This document shows, piece after piece, positions 1-8,784 of a DNA stretch of 20,815 nt. The stretch's first letter is position 1, and the number at the start of each line of letters is the position of its first letter. Made by a program: the position numbers and the translations under genes. Source of the stretch: DAOTTW01 sp034437615. Lineage in GTDB: Bacteria; Chloroflexota; Anaerolineae; Aggregatilineales; Phototrophicaceae. The DNA lies in contig DAOTTW010000342.1 of NCBI GenBank assembly GCA_034437615.1, positions 1 to 20,815 on the forward strand, in the 5' to 3' direction. The notes beneath the pieces were generated by a model. The model ran no database searches. It was not told where the DNA came from and saw only the letters and a list, made by a program, of their open reading frames with translations.

Positions 1-1
1 C

Positions 2-112
2 TTCAGCTTCGGCCCGACGGGTGAACCGATGCACGAACCCGTCGTACAGGTCGTGTTCGATGGTATGTTTACGCTGTTCACGCCGGAAATCACAGCACAG
101 ATCGCGGACTAG
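2..112 (+). CDS. C-terminal 36 residues of an unrecognised protein (partial at left edge)
   Basis: Reading frame 2 is open from the window edge to a TAG at 110-112. It gives 36 residues that begin FSFGPTGEP, continue through VVQVVFDGMFTLFTPE and end QIAD. The mixed hydrophobic and acidic composition and clean stop look like a real C-terminus. No diagnostic motif is present and I do not recognise the family. The gene lies on the same strand as the Mrp operon, but about 400 bases separate them, so shared transcription is uncertain. The start is outside the window. Confidence 0.6.
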   Translation, partial: FSFGPTGEPMHEPVVQVVFDGMFTLFTPEITAQIAD

Positions 113-514
113 CACACGACGGAGGAAACAAGCCTACAGGATTGTGCCGTTCTGGGTTAAATTAGTGGGTGGGCAAGGTGACAATTCGCACAAAGCTGGC
201 CGATAGCGCTGCACGGTTTCAGTGGGTGCGCACGCTAGCTTGCAGATAACCCCTAGTTTTTGGGGGGTGGTGACGAATGTGCATTCTGGTAGTTTTTATC
301 TTCCGGTGATGCCACCCAGCAAAACAAGGTGCCGATGACCTTAGCCGTTTCCAAATTGGCACTGCTCGAAACACAGTCCTAATCCCTGATCGGGAGCCAC
401 GCTTGGCAAACGGCGTTTCCCGAACATTGCAACTGCATAGACACAGCGTAACAACCGGAGAAACTCGACTCGCTTTTGTTTTTCTGGTTTTCAACGTACA
501 AGGAGCTTGCAAAC
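113..514. other. 402-base leader between the partial gene and the Mrp operon
   Basis: I see no credible gene here. The short ORFs in both directions lack ribosome sites or family features. The stretch holds several possible folds: an imperfect hairpin at 204-237, a C4/G4 hairpin at 249-268 with a T-rich loop, and a longer-range pairing of GGGTGG (265-270) with CCACCC (312-317). Weak sigma70-like pairs exist, for example TTGGCA at 356-361 with TAATCC at 380-385, and TTGCAA at 427-432 with TAACAA at 449-454. None is a close match. The mrp promoter is probably in this stretch, but I cannot place it. Confidence 0.5.
204..237 (+). terminator. Imperfect hairpin, possible terminator of the upstream gene
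   Basis: TAGCG at 204-208 pairs with CGCTA at 233-237. Inside that, GCAC at 211-214 pairs with GTGC at 226-229 across small internal loops. It lies 92 bases after the stop of the partial gene. No T-run follows, so it is not a classical intrinsic terminator and may only be a transcript-end fold. Confidence 0.25.
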
Positions 515-517
515 GTG
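500..517 (+). promoter_or_regulatory. Ribosome binding site that fixes the mrpA start at GTG 515
   Basis: AAGGAG at 500-505 lies nine bases before a GTG at 515-517. The longest ORF would start at a TTG at 476, which has no ribosome site and would place this AAGGAG inside the gene. The GTG start gives a protein beginning MLNILLILALPFVF, directly in the first membrane segment as expected for the family. Confidence 0.8.
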
Positions 518-3394
518 CTTAACATTCTCCTCATATTAGCATTGCCCTTCGTGTTCGCGGCACTGATGACGCGGCCCATCGGCTCAGGCATCTCGAAGCT
601 ATTGAATCCGGGCTTGCTGCTGGGCGGCGTGATGGCGATCATGTTCGTGTTGCTTTTCGGGACGGCCTATAACCCTGTCATCGTGGAGCAGGGCGCGGCG
701 ACTTACACGCTGTCCTGGGTGCCACAGTACAGCCTTGAGCTTAGCTTTTATCTGGATAGCCTCTCGCTGCTGTTCGGCCTGATTATCACGGGCGTCGGCA
801 CGATTATCTTCCTGTACACGGGCTACTACTTCGATGATCCTGATGAACGTGTGCGCTTCTTGCGTCCGCTGTTGATTTTCACGGGTGCGATGTTGTGGCT
901 TGTGCTATCCAGCAATGTTGTCGCGCTGTTTGTGGCCTGGGAACTGACGAGCATCACATCGTTCTTGCTCATCGGCTTCAAGGGCGACAAGTATCAATCG
1001 GCGCGTAAGGGTGCCGCACGTGCGCTGGTCGTAACGGGTGGCGGTGGCCTTGCGCTGTTGGTGGGCCTGATGCTGCTGGGTGCGGCTGGTGGGTCGTATG
1101 AACTCAGCGAATTGCTGACGATGGACCTCAGCGCTCATGAGTGGTACATCCCCATGACGCTGCTGATTATGCTTGGGGCTTTCACGAAATCTGCGCAATT
1201 CCCGTTTCATTTCTGGCTACCGGGCGCGATGGACGCCCCGACACCGGCCAGCGCGTTCTTGCATTCGGCTACGATGGTGAAAGCGGGCGTTTACCTGCTG
1301 GCGCGTTTACACCCGACGCTGAGCGGTACGGAATTCTGGTCGATGGGGCTGCTTGGCGTCGGTGTGACCACGCTGTTTATCAGTTCGCTGCTTTCCGTGC
1401 AACAAAAAGACCTGAAAGGGCTATTGGCCTTCACCACCACCGCCAAACTCGGTGCGCTGGTGGCGTTGCTGGGCGTGCCGGGCGGCTATGGCGTGAAAGC
1501 GGCGCTGGTCGGCATTTTGGCGCACGCGCTGTATAAATCCGCGCTCTTCTTGAGCGTCGGCAGCATCGACCATGCCACCGGAACGCGCTTAATCCCCAGG
1601 CTCGGCGGCCTGTGGCAGAAGATGCCGATTACAGGCGTTGTGGTGATTATCTCGGCGCTGTCGATGGCCGGTGTGCCGCCGCTGTTGGGCTTTGTGGCGA
1701 AGGAAACCTTGCTAGAAGCCTTCGTCGGCCAGCCGCTGTCGCTGGCGCTGCTCTTTATCAGCGTTGTATTCACGGCAGGCGCAGGCTACATCCTGATATG
1801 GGATGTGTTCTTCCGTAAGCCACCCGAAGAAGTGCACTTCCACGCGCTACACCGTCCGCTCGAATACGGCCCGGCGTTGCTGGCGGCAGGCACGGTGGTC
1901 ATCGGGCTGTTCGTCACGCAATTACTGGTGCCGCTGCTCACGCCGCTGATCCCGGTTGAATTCAAGCTGGTGCTGTTCCCCGGCTTTAATGACATTTTCT
2001 GGCTGAGCATGACGGTGCTGGCGCTGGGCTTTATCGTGTTCTTCATCCGCGAACCCATCCGGCGCATACCCGACCTGAAGTTTAACGCGATGGTCGCTTA
2101 TGACTGGGTGATCGGGGCGGCTGAATGGGCGGCGGATCAGGTGCTCAAGACGCAAAACGGCAAGCTGCGCCACTATCTGATCGTCGTGATCGGCGTGACG
2201 ATGGCGATTATGCTTTCCGGTGGTGTTGTGGTCGATGTGCTGGCGATTGGCCCCGTTGATCTGGTGAATTTCAGCGTGATTGACATCCTGGATGTGATGC
2301 TGCTGGTGCTGGCGATTGGCGCGGCGTGGTATTCCGTGCTGACTGAGCGGCATATCAACGCGGCGTTGGCGCTGGCGATCTTCGGCTATGCGGTCGGTGG
2401 TGTCTTTCTGGTCGAGCCATCGCCCGATGTCGCGCTGGTGCAATTGCTGGTGGAGACGCTGGCAACGGTTGTGCTGGTTATCATGATTAGCCGCGTGGAC
2501 CGAGATCAACGTAACGCGGCAATCGAGGTGCTGAAGCGGCCCCTGACCAACGTGCGTGATGGCTTCGCGAAATTTCGTGACATCACAATCTCACTTATCA
2601 CGGGTGCTGTGATGTCGGCATTTGCGCTGGTGGCCCTGGTCAACCGCGATAACCGCGATAGCATCGCTGGATGGCACCTGGATAACGCGGATACACAGGT
2701 CGGTGTGACGGATGTGGTATCGGCCATCCTGACGGATTTTCGTGGCACCGATACAATGATTGAAATTGGCGTGTTTGCGGTCTGTGCATTGGGCCTGCTG
2801 GCGCTGCTGACGATCAACCGACAAGAGGGCGGTGAACCAAACGAAGTACCAATTGACCTGGACAGCGATAGCAGCATTGCTACGCCGATGATCCGCGTTG
2901 TGGCCTCTATTGTGCTGCCGATTACGCTGGTTGTGGCCATCGTGCATGTGTTGTATGGCGCTAAAGCCCCCGGCGATGGCTTTACGGCTGGCGTTATCGC
3001 TGGTTTGGGTGTCGCGCTGTATTACGTGGTGTTCGGTTATCAGCAGGTGCGCCGACGCCTGAGTTGGCTGCGGCCTGTACGTTTGCTGACGGCGGGCCTG
3101 ACGCTGGCGCTGCTGAACGCGGGTTTCGGGCTGTTGGCTGGTGCAGGCTGGCATGGCTTCATCGACCTTGCGCCGGGCCTGAGTTTTGCTGGCCTAAAGC
3201 TGACCACGACGTTGATCTTTGAAATTGCCATCGCGCTGACCGTATTAGGTGGCGTTAGCCTGATGCTGGAAACCATCGCGTATCCGACTGGCGTGCGCAC
3301 TGCCGACGACATCACGCTGACGGCAGAGCTTAAGCGCGTGAACCCACTGCCGGACATTTCAACGGACAAACAAGCAGGCCCCACTGGGGACTAG
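515..3394 (+). CDS. mrpA: Fused MrpA-MrpB subunit of the Mrp Na+/H+ antiporter
   Basis: This is a 959-residue membrane protein, the large subunit of the multisubunit cation/proton antiporter. The first ~500 residues are NuoL-like. Seen here are the conserved Glu in VAWELTS (about residue 143), Lys in FTKSAQFPFHFWLPGAM (about 225) and Lys in TMVKAGVYL (about 256), which match proton-path residues of the family. MbhD/MbhE-like segments follow (PDVALVQLLVETLATVVLVI; TMIEIGVFA). From about residue 788 comes an MrpB domain with the motif APGDGFTAGV. In Bacillus MrpA (~800 residues) and MrpB are separate. The fused form is the known six-gene (group 2) arrangement. The start was set by AAGGAG before GTG 515. 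It is the first gene of a tight operon. The transported ion (Na+, K+ or Li+) cannot be read from the sequence. Confidence 0.95.
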   Translation: MLNILLILALPFVFAALMTRPIGSGISKLLNPGLLLGGVMAIMFVLLFGTAYNPVIVEQGAATYTLSWVPQYSLELSFYLDSLSLLFGLIITGVGTIIFLYTGYYFDDPDERVRFLRPLLIFTGAMLWLVLSSNVVALFVAWELTSITSFLLIGFKGDKYQSARKGAARALVVTGGGGLALLVGLMLLGAAGGSYELSELLTMDLSAHEWYIPMTLLIMLGAFTKSAQFPFHFWLPGAMDAPTPASAFLHSATMVKAGVYLLARLHPTLSGTEFWSMGLLGVGVTTLFISSLLSVQQKDLKGLLAFTTTAKLGALVALLGVPGGYGVKAALVGILAHALYKSALFLSVGSIDHATGTRLIPRLGGLWQKMPITGVVVIISALSMAGVPPLLGFVAKETLLEAFVGQPLSLALLFISVVFTAGAGYILIWDVFFRKPPEEVHFHALHRPLEYGPALLAAGTVVIGLFVTQLLVPLLTPLIPVEFKLVLFPGFNDIFWLSMTVLALGFIVFFIREPIRRIPDLKFNAMVAYDWVIGAAEWAADQVLKTQNGKLRHYLIVVIGVTMAIMLSGGVVVDVLAIGPVDLVNFSVIDILDVMLLVLAIGAAWYSVLTERHINAALALAIFGYAVGGVFLVEPSPDVALVQLLVETLATVVLVIMISRVDRDQRNAAIEVLKRPLTNVRDGFAKFRDITISLITGAVMSAFALVALVNRDNRDSIAGWHLDNADTQVGVTDVVSAILTDFRGTDTMIEIGVFAVCALGLLALLTINRQEGGEPNEVPIDLDSDSSIATPMIRVVASIVLPITLVVAIVHVLYGAKAPGDGFTAGVIAGLGVALYYVVFGYQQVRRRLSWLRPVRLLTAGLTLALLNAGFGLLAGAGWHGFIDLAPGLSFAGLKLTTTLIFEIAIALTVLGGVSLMLETIAYPTGVRTADDITLTAELKRVNPLPDISTDKQAGPTGD

Positions 3395-3422
3395 CTGAAA
3401 ATCACAGGGGAGAATACACGAC

Positions 3423-3755
3423 ATGAACCTGATACTTGCCATTACAATCGGGGTGCTATTCGGATTGGGCGTTTATCAACTGCTACGCCGTGACCTGATT
3501 AAAGCGGCGATGGGCTTTGCGCTGCTGTTTACATCGGTTAATTTGCTGCTGCTGGCGGTGGGTGCCTATGAAGGCAACATCCCTGCTTATACCGACCAAG
3601 AAGGGGACCCAAGCGACCCACTGGTGCAAGCGCTGATCTTGACCGCGATTGTGGTCAGCTTTGGCTCGTATGCGCTGCTGCTAGGGCTGGTGAACGTGGT
3701 TTCGACGCGCTTCGGCAGCGTGCGTACCGATGACATGGACCAATTGCAGAAGTAG
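3423..3755 (+). CDS. mrpC: MrpC (MnhC) subunit of the Mrp antiporter, NuoK-like
   Basis: A 110-residue protein of three membrane segments, homologous in family terms to NuoK of complex I. The conserved block PLVQALILTAIVVSFG is present near residues 69-84, preceded by a short polar loop (YTDQEGDPSD). AGGGGAG about ten bases upstream of the ATG serves as ribosome site. Length is normal for MrpC (~110). It lies 28 bases after the MrpA-B fusion and 12 bases before mrpD, in the canonical gene order. In the complex it sits between the MrpA and MrpD antiporter-like subunits. The C-terminal tail (RFGSVRTDDMDQLQK) is polar and cytoplasmic by charge. Confidence 0.95.
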   Translation: MNLILAITIGVLFGLGVYQLLRRDLIKAAMGFALLFTSVNLLLLAVGAYEGNIPAYTDQEGDPSDPLVQALILTAIVVSFGSYALLLGLVNVVSTRFGSVRTDDMDQLQK

Positions 3756-3767
3756 GGCACATCACAT

Positions 3768-5303
3768 ATGGCTGAAAACAACATCGCAATTATTCTGACT
3801 GTATTCGTGCCGCTGATAGGTGCGGTGCTGAGCCTCATGTTATGGGGCTATGACCGCTTGCAGCGCTACTTAGGCTTCGGTGCTGGTGTAATCGCATGGC
3901 TGGCAAGCGTCGCTGTGCTCTGGGATGCGATGGAGCTTGGGCCGCAGGTGTATCGCCTGGGTAACTGGCAACCGCCTTTCGGCATCGTGTTTGTAGGCGA
4001 TATGTTCTCGTCGCTGTTCGTGGTGATGTCTACCACTGTGCTGATGATGGGCTTGCTTTATGCCATCGGCTGTCATGATAAGGTCGTCAAGCATCCGGTG
4101 TTCATCACGCTCTTCCTGACGATGGAAGTCGGCCTGCTGGGTGCGCTCTACACAGGCGACCTGTTCACCATGTTCGTCTTTATGGAAATCATGGTGCTGA
4201 GTTCGGTGACGCTGGTGGCCATCTCCGATAATCGTCTGGGGCTGGAAGCGGCTGTGAAGTATCTGTTTATCAGCAGCATCGGCACACTGTTCTTGCTGCT
4301 CGGTATTGCAGCTATTTACGCTACATTCGGCACGCTAAACCTGGCGGATATTGGCAATCAGCTTGCAACAGGTGAGCGGCCCTTGCTGGCGCAGGAAGCC
4401 ACCATCGTACTGACAGCGGCTTTCCTGCTGAAAAGCGCTGTGTTTCCGTTTCACTTCTGGCAGCCGGATTTCCACACGACTGCGCCGACGCCTGTACATG
4501 CGGTGCTGTCGTCCGTTGTCGTGAAGATCGGCGTGTATGGCCTGATCCGCATGACCACGCTGCTATTCACCGCTGAAGGCGAGCTAGAGACGATCCGCGC
4601 TGTGTTGCTGCTGTTGGGCACGATCAGCATTTTCTTCGGCAGCCTGGGCGCGTTCCGCACCTATGACGGCAAGCGTATGCTGGCCTATTCGACCTTCGGG
4701 CAGATCGGCTTTATCTTGCTGGGCATCGGCTGGGGCACGCCGTTGGCTATCGCTGCGTCACTGGTCTACGCCTTCAACCATGCGTTTATCAAGTCGGCGC
4801 TACTGATGCTGTTCGGTGTGATCGCCAGCCGCACCAAGACCAAAACGGCGCGCCTATCGGAAGTCGGCGGCGTCGGCAAGAGCATTCCGGTGATCGTCGG
4901 CGTGCTGTATCTGCTGGGCGGCATGGCGTTGGCGGGTGTGCCACCGATGAACGGCTTCATCAGCAAATTGGCGCTCGTGCAAAGCGGTATTGAGGTGCAA
5001 GAGTGGTTGACGTTGGGCCTGGCCGTCGGTGCGGGCGTCCTTACCCTGATGTATATGATGCGCACCTGGCAGCTTGTCTTTCAGCAGAAGCCCGACGAAA
5101 ATACGGCCCCCGTGAAGGATTACAACGACAACCCGCTGGCCCCTGGTCTGTTGATCCTGACGTGCTTGCTGCTTGGCATTTTTGCGACGCCGCTGGTGGA
5201 TGTGGCGACGCTGGCCGCTGAACAGATTACAGAAGCAGAGATTTACATCGACGCCGTGCTCGGCTCTGATGCATTGAACGTAGCCTTGACGACAGGGAGC
5301 TAA
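3768..5303 (+). CDS. mrpD: MrpD (MnhD) antiporter-like subunit
   Basis: A 511-residue polytopic protein of the NuoL/M/N antiporter family, the second proton-translocating subunit of the complex. The family's key residues are present: Glu140 in FVFMEIMVLSS, Lys222 in FLLKSAVFPFHFWQPD, and Lys253 in VVVKIGVYGLIR. The HAFIKSALLMLFG segment further on is also typical. Length matches MrpD (~490-510). Translation starts at ATG 3768, 12 bases after mrpC. The stop is followed three bases later by mrpE, suggesting translational coupling. No truncation or missing catalytic residue was seen. Confidence 0.96.
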   Translation: MAENNIAIILTVFVPLIGAVLSLMLWGYDRLQRYLGFGAGVIAWLASVAVLWDAMELGPQVYRLGNWQPPFGIVFVGDMFSSLFVVMSTTVLMMGLLYAIGCHDKVVKHPVFITLFLTMEVGLLGALYTGDLFTMFVFMEIMVLSSVTLVAISDNRLGLEAAVKYLFISSIGTLFLLLGIAAIYATFGTLNLADIGNQLATGERPLLAQEATIVLTAAFLLKSAVFPFHFWQPDFHTTAPTPVHAVLSSVVVKIGVYGLIRMTTLLFTAEGELETIRAVLLLLGTISIFFGSLGAFRTYDGKRMLAYSTFGQIGFILLGIGWGTPLAIAASLVYAFNHAFIKSALLMLFGVIASRTKTKTARLSEVGGVGKSIPVIVGVLYLLGGMALAGVPPMNGFISKLALVQSGIEVQEWLTLGLAVGAGVLTLMYMMRTWQLVFQQKPDENTAPVKDYNDNPLAPGLLILTCLLLGIFATPLVDVATLAAEQITEAEIYIDAVLGSDALNVALTTGS

Positions 5304-5306
5304 ACC

Positions 5307-5909
5307 ATGCTGACACGCTTGCTTATCGCACTGCCGCTATCGCTGCTATTCATGACCGTCAGCGACCAATGGAGCATACAGGGCTTCGTCCTGGGCTACG
5401 CCATCGGCTTTGGGGTGATGTTGCTGATTGGCGATATACCGGGCGAAACCAACGTTGTACGCCTGCCGAGCCAGCTATTCTGGCTGACGCGTTATGTGCT
5501 GCGCCTCGCATGGGATATTCTGCTATCGGGCTTCGATGTGGCGCGGCGTGTGCTCGACCCGCGTTTGCCGATCAACCCCGGCGAGTTGCTGGTTTCCACA
5601 CAGGACGACACGCAAAACATAATACTATCGGCCCTCAGTGCGCACTCCATCACGGTGACACCTGGGGAGATGGTTGAGGACTCCGTGACGCATGATGTGG
5701 GCTTGCAGGAATTGGACGGGACGCCGACTGAGGGCGGTGGCCGCAAGCGCAAAAATCAGCCGCTGTTTATGGTTGTGCACACACTGGATATTGACGAATC
5801 CAACAGCAGGGCAGACCGCGAACAAGCCCAACGGATGCGCTTGCTGCGTCGTTTCGTGCTTGATACAGAACCGACCAAGACCAAGAGCGATACCAAGAGT
5901 GAGGCATAA
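5307..5909 (+). CDS. mrpE: MrpE (MnhE) subunit, with a polar insertion
   Basis: A 200-residue protein of the MNHE family. It has two N-terminal hydrophobic segments (residues 4-41), a third amphipathic stretch (LFWLTRYVLRLAWDILLSG), and the family's cytoplasmic domain with SITVTPGEMV (about 114-123) and LFMVVHTLDI (about 153-162). Between those conserved blocks lies a Gly/Arg/Lys-rich insertion (about residues 124-152, containing EGGGRKRKNQ). The C-terminal tail is Lys/Thr/Asp-rich. Both make the protein longer than the usual ~160 residues. The start ATG is three bases after the mrpD stop. The role is structural within the complex, and no enzymatic function is known. Confidence 0.93.
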   Translation: MLTRLLIALPLSLLFMTVSDQWSIQGFVLGYAIGFGVMLLIGDIPGETNVVRLPSQLFWLTRYVLRLAWDILLSGFDVARRVLDPRLPINPGELLVSTQDDTQNIILSALSAHSITVTPGEMVEDSVTHDVGLQELDGTPTEGGGRKRKNQPLFMVVHTLDIDESNSRADREQAQRMRLLRRFVLDTEPTKTKSDTKSEA

Positions 5910-5914
5910 TTAAA

Positions 5915-6178
5915 ATGACTGCTATATTACAACTGGTGCTGGTGCTGCTGGTGTTGCTGATGCTGCCGTGTGGCTGGCGCTTCTGGCGTGGCCCGTCCGT
6001 TGCGGATCGCCTGCTGGCCATCGACCTGATTACGACTTTGTTGGCGGGTGTGATGGTGGTGTTGTCGCTGATCCTTGAGCAGAGCTTGTTTGTGGATGTG
6101 GCGCTAGCGTTGGGTGCCCTCAGCTTTATTGGCACGCTGGCCTTTGCCCGCTTTGCCATAGATGGGAGTGTTTTCTAA
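5915..6178 (+). CDS. mrpF: MrpF (MnhF) subunit
   Basis: An 87-residue protein with three membrane segments. The family signature is visible as RGPSVADRLLAIDLITTLLAG near residues 25-45, followed by VDVALALGALSFIGTLAFARF. Length is typical (85-95). The ATG follows the mrpE stop by five bases, and the stop codon shares one base with the start of mrpG (TAATG), indicating translational coupling. It is an integral part of the Mrp complex next to MrpG and MrpE. No oddity was seen. Confidence 0.94.
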   Translation: MTAILQLVLVLLVLLMLPCGWRFWRGPSVADRLLAIDLITTLLAGVMVVLSLILEQSLFVDVALALGALSFIGTLAFARFAIDGSVF

Positions 6179-6474
6179 TGAACGTGTTCGATATTCTGGG
6201 TGTGCTCTTGCTGGCCTTCGGTGTGTTCTTCTTCGTCGTCGGCGTGGCGGGCATCATCCGCTTGCCGGACGCCTATAGCCGCCTGCACGCCTCCGGCAAA
6301 GTCGCAACGCTGGGCCTATTTGGTTTGCTGGTCGGTGGCGGTGTGCTGATGCCGGAATTGATGCCGCGTTTGCTGCTGTTGGGCTTGTTCTTCCTGATGA
6401 CGGCCCCGGCAGCGTCGCATGTGATCGCGCTGATGGAACGCACACGCAAGCGCAAAGACCGTGAGGGCACCTGA
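6178..6474 (+). CDS. mrpG: MrpG (MnhG) subunit
   Basis: A 98-residue protein with three hydrophobic segments. The diagnostic block GIIRLPDAYSRLHASGKVAT is present near residues 25-44, followed by LGLFGLLVGGGVL and a final membrane segment ending in a basic tail (RTRKRKDREGT). Its ATG overlaps the mrpF stop by one base. This completes the A/B-C-D-E-F-G set, so the operon should encode a full antiporter. The next gene starts 24 bases later on the same strand with no terminator visible between them. Confidence 0.95.
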   Translation: MNVFDILGVLLLAFGVFFFVVGVAGIIRLPDAYSRLHASGKVATLGLFGLLVGGGVLMPELMPRLLLLGLFFLMTAPAASHVIALMERTRKRKDREGT

Positions 6475-6498
6475 TTTAATGTGCGGCTCAGGTGTATC

Positions 6499-8643
6499 AT
6501 GACACCCAGGCGCTATGTAAAACTTGCGCTCTATCTATCACTTGCGAGCATACTGTTGGTCGCGTTCGCCATCAGGGTATGGGGACTCGGTCAACAAGCT
6601 GTCTGGTGGGATGAAGCCTGGTCCGTTTGGGTCGCACAGCAGCCTTTTGTAACCGGCACACAAATCGTCGCCAGCGACGTGCACCCCCCGCTGTATCAAT
6701 GGTTGCTCTGGCTTTGGCTGGTGCCCTTTGACGGATTCAGCACCAGCGAACTTATTATTCGTCTGCCATCTGTGCTTTTTGCCATCCCGACCCTTGCCGC
6801 AGTCTATGCCATTGGTGCGCGTCTAACGCGCTCATCAATGGTGGGGCTGATACCAGTGGTTTTGCTGGCGCTCAGCTTATCGCACGTGAACTGGTCGCAA
6901 GAGACGCGCATGTATACACAGGCCGCCATGTTTACGGCCCTTAGCGTGCTGGCTTACACGCACATACAAAGCGGAAAAGGCCGCAGACTGGCGGTGATTG
7001 GGTATGTTCTGGCTGCCGTCGCCCTGGTCCACACGCATTATCTGGGGGTGGCCGTCGTCGGCATTGTCGGTCTGCACTGGTTGCTCTGCGATTTCAATGT
7101 AAGCAAACTAAAGCAACTGTTGCTGGCAAATCTCGCAGTCGCGTTGCTGATCTTACCCTGGTTCGGCTACGCCTTAACGCAGATTCGTAGTGATGATGGG
7201 GTCGGTGCGGCCTTTCCACTCTTTTCGATCCTCAAGTTACAAAGTAGCTTTTTGCTCTTTGGGCGCTCTACAAATGTAATCGGACGCTATGAGTGGATCA
7301 TCTATGCTTTCATGAGCCTGATAGCGTTGCTGCTGCTGTGGTACACCTGGCAAAATCGCCGCGTTGGTTTACTCCTGTTGTTGCTCTTCCTGTTACCGCC
7401 ATTCACCATGTTCGCGCTAACGCAGCCGATAAACCCGTTTTACACGCCCTTCGTTGAGGAACGTTACTTTGTCATCTTTTTACCGCTCTTCTTCGTTGCA
7501 ATCGCGCTTGTCATTGCCAGGGCATTCGCCTTACCCTGGCTACGGCCTGTGTGTATGATTATTTTCGCTGGTATTGTTACGGCAAACGCTGCTGGCACGT
7601 TTAGTTACCACGATGCACGTTACTATCGCGATGACTACGCTGTACTTATTGCAGCGGCGCAAGCGTTATCTCAAGCAGATGACCGACTTGTGCTGATCTC
7701 TGGTGACCGCTATCCGCTGGCGTACTACTATGCCGATTCCGACCTCGAAAGCCGCACACGTTTACTGGTTGATAATGGCTATGAGGAACCCGGCGACCAA
7801 ATCAGACGGGCGATCGGTGCTGCATCTCAATTCTGGCTGCTTGAGATCGAAGCGCAAATTGGTGACCCAGACAAGCGGCTCAGGGATTGGGTGGCAGACA
7901 ACTTCCAGCGGGTTTACACAACGTCAGCGGCGCATAATCGTATAAGTTACTATGCCACAACCGCAACAGCCACTCTACCGACGACAGGCCAGATAGTCGC
8001 ACCATCAGCCACTGAGTTACGCCCAGGCGATCAACTACGTGCTGGCGTCCCGCCAGGGGTTACAGCAACGATCACAAGAGGGGATACCGTGCTCGCATCC
8101 CGTGATAGCGATGCGTGGCAGATTGCCGAATTTCAGATCTGGCCGATTTATCATGTGGGTGATTATCACCTGAACATCGGGCAGACGCGGTTCCCGTTTT
8201 CAGTAACACACAATAACGTCATTGCAGAACCCAATGTCGAGGCGGTTAATACACGCATAGGCCCATTAGAGCTTGTGGGCTATGCGCTAGATAGACAAAC
8301 TGTGGCTGCTGGTGATCGTGCCAGCTTGCGCGTTGCATGGCGGTTGCTGGCACCTGTGCAGGAGAACTACGCGGTCTTTGTGCATCTACTGGGACCCTGG
8401 AACCCCGACACAAACGGCCCCTTGTGGCAAACTGTAGACCGTGATCCGCTTTATACACCGCTCTCTATCTGGTGGCCCGGTCTAGAACGTGCAGAAAGCT
8501 ATGACATAGCGATTCCAGCAGACATGCCACCCGGCAGTCATACGATACAAATCGGACTCTATGAGCGACAAAGCGGCGAACGTGTTGTTAACGAATTTGG
8601 CGACGATACCACTATACTGACCGAGCTAGTCGTAACGCCGTAG
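6499..8643 (+). CDS. GT39/PMT-2 family membrane glycosyltransferase with C-terminal beta-rich domain
   Basis: A 714-residue GT-C type membrane protein. Proteins of this fold use polyprenyl-phosphate-linked sugars outside the membrane. After the first membrane segment comes WWDEAWSVW, with the Asp38-Glu39 pair typical of the catalytic loop, then DVHPPLYQWLLWLW (from about residue 60), also characteristic. About ten further hydrophobic segments run to roughly residue 380. The remaining ~330 residues are soluble. The last ~130 contain FVHLLGPW, WWPGLERAESYDI and PADMPPGSHTIQIGLYE, a beta-rich domain I associate with Chloroflexota proteins of this type. ATG 6499 was chosen over GTG 6481 because AGG lies six bases upstream and the GTG spacing is poor. 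The sugar and acceptor are unknown. Codon use is more AT-rich than in the Mrp genes. Cotranscription with mrp is likely from the 24-base gap. Confidence 0.85.
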   Translation: MTPRRYVKLALYLSLASILLVAFAIRVWGLGQQAVWWDEAWSVWVAQQPFVTGTQIVASDVHPPLYQWLLWLWLVPFDGFSTSELIIRLPSVLFAIPTLAAVYAIGARLTRSSMVGLIPVVLLALSLSHVNWSQETRMYTQAAMFTALSVLAYTHIQSGKGRRLAVIGYVLAAVALVHTHYLGVAVVGIVGLHWLLCDFNVSKLKQLLLANLAVALLILPWFGYALTQIRSDDGVGAAFPLFSILKLQSSFLLFGRSTNVIGRYEWIIYAFMSLIALLLLWYTWQNRRVGLLLLLLFLLPPFTMFALTQPINPFYTPFVEERYFVIFLPLFFVAIALVIARAFALPWLRPVCMIIFAGIVTANAAGTFSYHDARYYRDDYAVLIAAAQALSQADDRLVLISGDRYPLAYYYADSDLESRTRLLVDNGYEEPGDQIRRAIGAASQFWLLEIEAQIGDPDKRLRDWVADNFQRVYTTSAAHNRISYYATTATATLPTTGQIVAPSATELRPGDQLRAGVPPGVTATITRGDTVLASRDSDAWQIAEFQIWPIYHVGDYHLNIGQTRFPFSVTHNNVIAEPNVEAVNTRIGPLELVGYALDRQTVAAGDRASLRVAWRLLAPVQENYAVFVHLLGPWNPDTNGPLWQTVDRDPLYTPLSIWWPGLERAESYDIAIPADMPPGSHTIQIGLYERQSGERVVNEFGDDTTILTELVVTP

Positions 8644-8784
8644 GTAAGGGCTGGCACTTATCGTAGATAGTTTGCACGAATCCTTGCCCGATTATCGCTC
8701 TTTTGCAATCTCTCTGAAAGAATCCTCCTGTAACATGCATCAATAGGATGTACATTATTTACGAAAACCACAGGAGTTATCTTC

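Noticed and set aside
240..330. A Na+-responsive riboswitch in the mrp leader
   Set aside because: Some pairings exist, but I could not match any known consensus. The idea rests on gene context alone.
8729..8756. MerR-type operator between the glycosyltransferase and oxidoreductase genes
   Set aside because: The half-sites (GCATC and GATGT) match poorly, and no MerR-like regulator gene is present.
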